Assembly (NCBI GenBank): GCA_021788115.1
Contig: JAJYLA010000019.1
Span: forward strand, 1-39,587
Source: Actinomycetes bacterium
GTDB lineage: Bacteria > Actinomycetota > Acidimicrobiia > Acidimicrobiales > Palsa-688
Reading direction: 5' to 3'
DNA length: 39,587 bases
Numbering within the stretch: position 1 is the first letter of the stretch; every line of letters begins with the position of its first letter. A model generated the notes under the pieces. That model saw only the letters and a program-made list of their open reading frames with translations. It did not search any database and was not told the origin of the DNA. A program made the position numbers and the translations under genes. Of this stretch, positions 34,096 through 39,587 are shown one piece after another.

Positions 34096-36785
34096 CCCTT
34101 CGCGTCCGCCCAGGTGTCGCCCCACGAGAGGTTGATCGTGAGAGGCACCCGCAGATCCGCGGCGCCGGACATCGCCTCGGAGACCGCCTCGGCGGCGGCC
34201 TCCCGCTCGGCGGGGGGCACCTCCAAGATGACCTCGTCGTGGACCTGCAGCACGAGCCGACTGGCCAGCGCCCCGCCGTGCAGCCGGGCGGCCAGGCGCA
34301 CGAGCGCCACCTTGAAGATGTCGGCGGCGAGCCCCTGGATGCCGGCGTTCATCGCCTGGCGCTCCCCTGCCGCCCGCACCTGGTAGCGGCCGGACTGCAG
34401 CTCGGGGATCAGGCGCCGGCGCCCGAAGAGCGTCTCGGTGTAACCGCGGTCGCGCGCCTCCGCAACGACGCGCTCCATGTACGCCCGCACGTTCGGGAAC
34501 CCCTCGAAGTAGGCGCGCAGGATTTCGGCCGCCTCCTCCACGGGGATGCCCAGGCGCTGCCCCAGGCCGTAGGCCTCCATCCCGTAGGCCAGGCCATAGG
34601 ACACCATCTTCGCCTTGGAGCGCATCGCGATGCTCACGTCCCCGGGGGACACACCGAAGATGCGCGAGGCCGTCACGTTGTGGATGTCGGTGCCGGTCCG
34701 GAACGCCTCGATCAGCCCCGGGTCCTCGGCGAGGTGGGCGATGACCCGAAGCTCGATCTGGCTGTAGTCGGCGACGAGGAAGCGGCAGCCGTCCGCCGGG
34801 ATGAAGCAGCGGCGGATCCTGCGGCCCTCCTCGCTGCGGATCGGGATGTTGTGCAGGTTCGGCTGGTCGGAGCTCAGCCGTCCGGTGCGGGCGACCGTCT
34901 GGTTGAACGTGGCGTGGATCCGCCCGTCGGCGCCCACCTCGGCGAGGAGCGTCTCGCCGTAGGTCGAGCGCAGCTTCTCCACCTCCCTGTAGCGCAGCAG
35001 GGCCTCGATGATGGGGTGCTCGCCGCGGAGCTTCTCCAGCGTCTGGGCGTCCGTGGAGTACCCGGTCTTGGTTCGCTTCTGGGGGGTCAGGCCGAGCTTG
35101 TCGAAGAGGATCTCCCGCAGCTGGGGGGTCGAGTTGACGGCGAACGGCGTCCCGGCGAGGTCCTGGATGGCCGCCTCGAGGCGGCGGGCCTCGCCGGCCA
35201 GCTCTCCGGCGAGGCTGCCCAGGGCCTCCCGGTCGACGCGCACGCCCGCCTCCTCCATCTCCGCCAGCACCCCCACGAGGGGCCGCTCCACCTCGTCGTA
35301 GAGCTTCGACATGCCTCGCGCCTCGAGGGCGGAGCTGAGCGGTCCGACGAGGTGCGCCACGGCCGCTGCCCGGCGGGAGGCGGCGCCGGCGGGATCGGTG
35401 CCCGTGCCGGCGAGATCGAGCTGGCCGGCCGGCGCGGCGCCCGGGGCGCGCAGCTCCAGGCCTGCGTAGCGTGCCACCAGATCCTCGAGGAGGTACTGGT
35501 CGCCGGCAGGGTCGACGAGGTAGGCGGCGATGGCGGTGTCGAGCCTCAGGCCGGAGAAGACCACGCCGAACCCCGCCAGGCTCCGCATCAACGACTTGGC
35601 GTCGTGCGCCGACACCTCCACCCCGCCCTCACCGATCAGGCCTCCCAGGCGGCCGGCGACGCCCGGGTCGGCCAGGAGGGTCGCCGGCAACCACACCGCG
35701 CGTCCCGGGTCGACCGCCGGCAGCTCCACGAAGGCGACCCCGGCGAGCGGGGAGCGCCCCTCCCGTCCGTCCCACGCGCCCGCCACGGCGAGATCGGCGC
35801 GCCGCTCGAGCCAGGCGTCGAGACGGGAGGCGGCGGCGGAGGCGTTGGCCATCTCCTCGACGGTCACCTCCACGGCGCCGGCGACGGCCGGGCCGCCGGG
35901 CGCGGCCACCTCCTTGCCGGTGGCGTCGATGAAGCGGTCCCACAGCGTGCGGAACTCGAGGAAGTCGAAGATCCGCCGCACCTCGCCGAGGTCCCATCCG
36001 CCGAGCGCCGCCGCGGCCCGATCCACCTCCAGGGGCAGGTCGCGTACCAGGGGGATGGCCGCGGCGTTGGCGCGCACGGTCGCCTGGCTCGCCACGAGGC
36101 TGTCTCGAAGCCGTGCCGACAGCTCCGGCAGGTGGGCGTAGATGCCGTCGAGGCCGCCATAGGTGTTGGTGAGCTTGGCGGCGGTCTTCTCGCCGACGCC
36201 CGGAACGCCGGGCAGGTTGTCCGAGGGGTCGCCGCGCAGCGCCGCGTACTCCGCGTAGCGGATGGGGGGCACGCCCGTGCGCGCCTCGATACCCGCCTCG
36301 TCGTAGAGGACGTAGTCGGACACGCCGCGACGGTTGTAGAGGACCTTCACGTGCGGATCCTCGACGAGCTGGTAGGTGTCGCGGTCGCCGGTGACGACGA
36401 TGACGTCGTCGCCGCGCGCCGCCGCCTGCGTGGCGAGGGTGGCGATCACGTCGTCGGCCTCGTAGCCGGGCAGGTCGGCGACGGGGATGTGCAGCGTGTC
36501 GACCACCTGGCGGACCAGCCCCATCTGCTGGCGGAGGATGTCGGGGGCCTCCGCCCGCCCCGCCTTGTAGCCCGTGACCATCTCGTGGCGGAAGGTCGGC
36601 TCCGGCCGGTCGAACGCCGCCACCAGTTGGTCGGGGTGGTGGTCCTTGATCAAGTTGATCAGCATCGAGGTGAACCCGAACACCGCGTTGGTCACCTGCC
36701 CCGACGCCGTGGCCATGTCGGTGGGCAGGGCGTGGAAGGCCCGGTACGTGAGCGAGTTGCCGTCGATCAGCATCAGCAAGGCCAT
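34092..36785 (-). CDS. polA: DNA polymerase I
   Basis: An 897-residue polymerase that fills excision-repair gaps and removes RNA primers. The 5' nuclease domain (first 300 residues) has LIDGNSLTYRAFHALP, DLPGYEADDVIATLA and VTGDRDTYQLV. The middle 3'-5' exonuclease domain lacks the Asp/Glu catalytic set (no FDTET-like motif), so is probably inactive, as in other Gram-positive PolA. The polymerase domain has motif A DYSQIELRVIAHLAEDP, the O-helix KAKMVSYGLAYG and motif C QVHDEVILE near residue 849. The O-helix carries Tyr (about residue 729) where E. coli has Phe762, a known actinobacterial trait linked to dideoxynucleotide acceptance. The start has no strong Shine-Dalgarno. Confidence 0.97.
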   Translation of the reverse strand: MALLMLIDGNSLTYRAFHALPTDMATASGQVTNAVFGFTSMLINLIKDHHPDQLVAAFDRPEPTFRHEMVTGYKAGRAEAPDILRQQMGLVRQVVDTLHIPVADLPGYEADDVIATLATQAAARGDDVIVVTGDRDTYQLVEDPHVKVLYNRRGVSDYVLYDEAGIEARTGVPPIRYAEYAALRGDPSDNLPGVPGVGEKTAAKLTNTYGGLDGIYAHLPELSARLRDSLVASQATVRANAAAIPLVRDLPLEVDRAAAALGGWDLGEVRRIFDFLEFRTLWDRFIDATGKEVAAPGGPAVAGAVEVTVEEMANASAAASRLDAWLERRADLAVAGAWDGREGRSPLAGVAFVELPAVDPGRAVWLPATLLADPGVAGRLGGLIGEGGVEVSAHDAKSLMRSLAGFGVVFSGLRLDTAIAAYLVDPAGDQYLLEDLVARYAGLELRAPGAAPAGQLDLAGTGTDPAGAASRRAAAVAHLVGPLSSALEARGMSKLYDEVERPLVGVLAEMEEAGVRVDREALGSLAGELAGEARRLEAAIQDLAGTPFAVNSTPQLREILFDKLGLTPQKRTKTGYSTDAQTLEKLRGEHPIIEALLRYREVEKLRSTYGETLLAEVGADGRIHATFNQTVARTGRLSSDQPNLHNIPIRSEEGRRIRRCFIPADGCRFLVADYSQIELRVIAHLAEDPGLIEAFRTGTDIHNVTASRIFGVSPGDVSIAMRSKAKMVSYGLAYGMEAYGLGQRLGIPVEEAAEILRAYFEGFPNVRAYMERVVAEARDRGYTETLFGRRRLIPELQSGRYQVRAAGERQAMNAGIQGLAADIFKVALVRLAARLHGGALASRLVLQVHDEVILEVPPAEREAAAEAVSEAMSGAADLRVPLTINLSWGDTWADAKG

Positions 36786-36841
36786 CGCCGCCGAGCCTAC
36801 GCCCGGCCTGCGACGGCGCCCGGACGGGTACGCTGACGACC

Positions 36842-37501
36842 ATGCCCGAAGGATTTCATCCCCCCCTCGAGGAGTACCTCGAAGCGATCCACGAGCTGGG
36901 GGAAGAGGGCATCGTCGTCATCCAGGCCCGCCTGGCGGAGCGGTTGGGGCACTCCGCCCCGGCGGTATCGGAGATGATCAGGCGGCTGCGCGACGAGGGG
37001 TACGTGGAGGTTCGGGGTCGGTCGCTGGTCATGACCGAGCGGGGACGTTCCGTCGCCGAGAGCGTCGTGCGCAAGCACCGCCTCGCCGAGCGCCTGCTCA
37101 CGGACATCATCGGCCTCCCCTGGGAGAAGGCCCACCTCGAGGCCGGCCGCTGGGAGCACGTCATCTCCGACGAGGTCGAAGAGCGGCTCGTCGAGGTGCT
37201 CGGCCATCCGAAGACCTGCCCGCACGGGAACCCGATACCGGGCGCCGGCGCCTCCGACGAGGGGTTCACGGCGCTGTCGGAGTCGCGGCGCGGCGACCGC
37301 GTCCGCCTCGAGCGCGTCACCGAACTGGTCGAGTTCGACCTGGAATGTCTCGCCTACCTGGCCTCCCACGGCTTCGTCCCGGGCACCGAGGCCACGGTCA
37401 CCTCACGGGCGCCCGACGGCACGCTCACCCTCGACCTCGGCTACCAGACCATCGCCCTCGGGCCGAGCCTCGCCCAGCAGCTGTTCGTCAGCGCCCCCTG
37501 A
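36842..37501 (+). CDS. DtxR/IdeR-family metal-dependent repressor
   Basis: A 219-residue repressor collinear with DtxR. Residues 1-75 are the winged-helix domain (YLEAIHELGEEG, then GHSAPAVSEMIRRLRDEGYVEV). Residues 76-140 form the dimer and metal domain (RKHRLAERLLTDIIGLPWEKAHLEAGRWEHVISDEVEERL), and the C-terminus is an SH3-like FeoA-type domain. In DtxR numbering, ancillary ligands H79, E83 and H98 are kept. In the primary site E105 and H106 are kept, but Met10 is Glu and Cys102 is Gly. Metal choice is therefore uncertain: neither classic iron nor MntR type. It is divergent from polA across 56 bp. No nearby DtxR-box or metal transporter is seen, so its targets lie elsewhere. Confidence 0.93.
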   Translation: MPEGFHPPLEEYLEAIHELGEEGIVVIQARLAERLGHSAPAVSEMIRRLRDEGYVEVRGRSLVMTERGRSVAESVVRKHRLAERLLTDIIGLPWEKAHLEAGRWEHVISDEVEERLVEVLGHPKTCPHGNPIPGAGASDEGFTALSESRRGDRVRLERVTELVEFDLECLAYLASHGFVPGTEATVTSRAPDGTLTLDLGYQTIALGPSLAQQLFVSAP

Positions 37502-37557
37502 CGGCGCGCGCCCCCACCGGTGCCCTACACAGCCGCGTCGGTCCGGCGCCACCCAAA

Positions 37558-39306
37558 TCACCCCGCGGGCAGGCGCAGGGCCGCGGGGGCGTGGCCCGGG
37601 ACGGCGGGGGCTACCGGCTTCACCGGCCCCAGCCTCCTGTAGGGGGCGCCGAGGGGAGGGCGACGGTCGGCGTCCCCCTTGTTCGGCCACAGGGCCACGG
37701 CTCGCTCGGCCTGGGCGGTGATGGTGAGCGAGGGGTTGACACCCGGGTTCGCCGAGACGGCCGAGCCGTCCACGACGTGCAGGCCCGGATGGCCATACAT
37801 GCGGTGGTAGGCGTCGATCACACCGGTCTCCGGGGAGTCGCCGATCGTGCAGCCCCCCAAAAGGTGCGCGGTCATCGGTACGTCCGCGATCTCCCCGAGG
37901 CTGTTGTAGGGCAGGCCGCCGATGTGCGCCGCCATGCGCCGGCACGCTTCGTTGGCCTTCGGGATCCACGTGGGGTTCGGCCGGCCGTGTCCTGGCCGGG
38001 ATGTGAGCCTCCACCCGAGAAGGCGGCTACGGCGCGGGTAGACGGTGATGGAGTTGTCGAGGGTCTGCATGACCAGCGCGATGATCGTCCGCTCGGACCA
38101 CGTGCCGATCCCCGCGTAGTGCGAGAGGAGTTGGCCCGGATGCCGGGCCACCTGGGCCAGCCACATGGCCCAGCGAGGGACCCTGGCGCCGCCTCCGTCG
38201 GTCATCACCGTGGCGAGGAGCCCCATCAGGTTCGAGCCCTTCCCGTAGCGGCACGGTTCGATCTGGGTTTCCTCGTCCGGGCGCCATGACGAGGTGATCG
38301 CGACCCCATGGGTGAAGTCGTGACCCTCACGGTTGCGCAGCTTGGTGCTGGCGCCGGCGAGGGCTTCGGAGTTGGTCCGGGTCAGCACGCCGAGGCGGTC
38401 GGAGATACGGGGAAGGGTCCCCTCGACCTTCATGCGGTGCAGCAGGTGCTGAGTACCCCAGGTGCCGGCGGCGAACACGACCTGCTCGGCCGCCAGGGAC
38501 CGCCGGGTGCGCCGGGCGAACCACGCTCCCGTCCGCTCCGTGTCGACGGCATATCCGCCGCCCCCGAGGGGGCGAACCCGCACGGCGGTCCTCTCCGGGT
38601 GCACGACGGCTCCCGCGTTCTCCGCCAGGAACAGGTAGTTCTTCACCAGGGTGTTCTTGGCGTTGTGCCGGCAGCCGGTCATGCACTCACCGGCCTGTAT
38701 GCATCCCGCACGGCGCGGCCCCGCCCCACCGAAGTACGGGTCGTCGACCTCCGCACCCGGCTCGTTGCGGCCGTCGCGCCCGAAGAACACCCCGACCGGA
38801 GCCATCTCGAAGGTGTCGGCGGCGCCCATCTCGCCGGCCACCGTGAAGGACACCTCGTCGGCGGGGGTCATGGTCGGGTTGATCGTCACGCCGAGCATGC
38901 GCTTCGCCTGGTCGTAATACGGGGCGAGCTCACCCTCCCAGTCTGTGATGTGCCCCCACTGCGGGTCGTCGTAGAAGCGGTGGCTCCTCGGCTCGTAGAG
39001 CGTGTTGGCGTACACCAGGGAACCCCCGCCGACCCCTGCGCCGGCAAGGACGATCACGTCGCGCAGAAGATGGACGCGCTGGATTCCCTTGCAACCCAGT
39101 TTCGGCGCCCAGACGAAGCTGCGGACATCCCACGAGGACGCGGGGAGGTCGCCGTCCTCGAAGCGTCGGCCTGCTTCGATGACGCCCACCCGATAGCCCT
39201 TCTCGGTGAGACGCAGGGCGGTGACCGAACCGCCGAAGCCCGAACCGACGACGACCACGTCGTAGTCGAAGCGATCGTCGTGCCGCCTGTCGTCACGGGA
39301 CCTCAT
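37558..39306 (-). CDS. choD: GMC oxidoreductase, ChoD (cholesterol oxidase)-like
   Basis: A 582-residue flavoenzyme strongly resembling mycobacterial ChoD along its whole length. The FAD motif is GSGFGGSVTALRLTEKGYRVGVIEAG from residue 21; LAGAGVGGGSLVYANTLY is the second FAD contact. Near residue 190 is DDPYFGGAGPRRAGC, then a Cys cluster C-x5-C-x3-C with RHNAKNTLVKNYL. AAGTWGTQHLL, LTRTNSEA and the C-terminal HVVDGSAVSANPGVNPSLTITAQAE complete the fold. ChoD-like enzymes are assigned to sterol 3-hydroxyl oxidation, but the true substrate is often unproven. No signal peptide. ATG 39306 has AAAGGG upstream. No other sterol gene or KstR-type box is seen here. Confidence 0.9.
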   Translation of the reverse strand: MRSRDDRRHDDRFDYDVVVVGSGFGGSVTALRLTEKGYRVGVIEAGRRFEDGDLPASSWDVRSFVWAPKLGCKGIQRVHLLRDVIVLAGAGVGGGSLVYANTLYEPRSHRFYDDPQWGHITDWEGELAPYYDQAKRMLGVTINPTMTPADEVSFTVAGEMGAADTFEMAPVGVFFGRDGRNEPGAEVDDPYFGGAGPRRAGCIQAGECMTGCRHNAKNTLVKNYLFLAENAGAVVHPERTAVRVRPLGGGGYAVDTERTGAWFARRTRRSLAAEQVVFAAGTWGTQHLLHRMKVEGTLPRISDRLGVLTRTNSEALAGASTKLRNREGHDFTHGVAITSSWRPDEETQIEPCRYGKGSNLMGLLATVMTDGGGARVPRWAMWLAQVARHPGQLLSHYAGIGTWSERTIIALVMQTLDNSITVYPRRSRLLGWRLTSRPGHGRPNPTWIPKANEACRRMAAHIGGLPYNSLGEIADVPMTAHLLGGCTIGDSPETGVIDAYHRMYGHPGLHVVDGSAVSANPGVNPSLTITAQAERAVALWPNKGDADRRPPLGAPYRRLGPVKPVAPAVPGHAPAALRLPAG

Positions 39307-39587
39307 GCTGCGCCCTTTCTGTCTCGTGCGACGGGATCACATCCGGGCCGCCTCGGCCACGAGGAGTCCCGCCCTGTGCCCCGGATCGATGGCTCCAAGG
39401 GTCTTGTGACGCTTTCGTGGGTGGGTGAGCGGACCCCTCCGAGGAGGAGTAGCAAGGCGTGCGTGTCATCTCTGAAGGAGCGCCTGGTGTCAAGAGCGCC
39501 GGACGGGTTTTTGTCCGGCTCGGTTGCGGCCCGGAGGGCCGGGGGGTTTATGACCGGGCGCGTTGAGGGCGAGGGCGGTCAAGGGGC
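39307..39587. other. Intergenic end of window with two hairpins
   Basis: No gene is supported in this 281-bp stretch. Two plus-strand hairpins stand out. GCCGGAC (39498-39504) pairs with GTCCGGC (39513-39519) around a T-rich loop (GGGTTTTT). CGGCCC (39527-39532) pairs with GGGCCG (39536-39541). On the minus strand TTGACA (39488-39493 complement) could be the -35 of choD, but the hexamer 17 bases on (GATGAC) is a poor -10. Confidence 0.35.

Overview
The window is high-GC (about 70% by eye) bacterial chromosome with actinobacterial gene content: four-domain ribosomal protein S1, a DtxR/IdeR-type repressor, a BldC-like regulator, a ChoD-like oxidase, a type II MenB and a perfect CGAAC-N4-GTTCG SOS box. 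The syntenies polA / rpsA / coaE / uvrB / uvrA / uvrC and rapZ / yvcK / gap / pgk / tpiA / secG fit a non-Streptomyces Actinomycetota. An Acidimicrobiia-like lineage is my guess, not something the sequence proves.

Layout. (1) Positions 1-3610 are accessory DNA: the 5' end of an IS3-type transposase gene, then a tight four-gene plus-strand operon (sigma-like HTH protein, winged-helix protein with internal iteron-like repeats, small unknown protein, large serine recombinase). The recombinase gene ends inside the 3' end of a convergent tRNA-Leu(GAG) gene, which looks like the chromosomal junction of an integrated element. (2) Positions 3779-16286 are a long minus-strand gene run: rapZ-yvcK, gap-pgk-tpiA, secG, a complete oligopeptide-type ABC transporter (binding protein, two ATPases, two permeases) and menB. 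whiA is missing from its usual place between yvcK and gap. (3) Positions 16440-18237 hold a DUF559 gene remnant and a methyltransferase/alpha-beta hydrolase pair lying between rapZ and uvrC. (4) Positions 18247-28294 are the nucleotide-excision-repair block uvrC, uvrA, uvrB, with nadA, a DUF302 gene, an FmdB-type zinc-ribbon gene and coaE. (5) Positions 28432-31809 hold a BldC-like regulator behind a perfect palindrome, alanine dehydrogenase, two gene remnants (an Lrp/AsnC regulator and a possible GAPDH stub) and a class III aminotransferase. (6) Positions 31892-39306 hold rpsA, a methyltransferase, polA, a DtxR-type repressor with an altered primary metal site, and a ChoD-like GMC oxidoreductase.

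Functional links. UvrA, UvrB, UvrC and PolA supply excision repair (damage recognition, dual incision, resynthesis), and only uvrA carries a visible LexA box. RapZ/YvcK and the gap-pgk-tpiA cluster tie cell-wall precursor and carbon-flux control to lower glycolysis. The omega-type aminotransferase and alanine dehydrogenase could form a pyruvate/alanine amino-group shuttle; the Lrp-type regulator between them is now broken.

The strongest leads are the recombinase/tRNA-Leu junction, the iteron-like repeats inside the winged-helix gene, the 26-bp palindrome before the BldC-like gene, the Met10-to-Glu and Cys102-to-Gly changes in the DtxR-like protein, the decayed Lrp gene overlapping the aminotransferase start, and the missing whiA. 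I saw no CRISPR array, rRNA or clear riboswitch.
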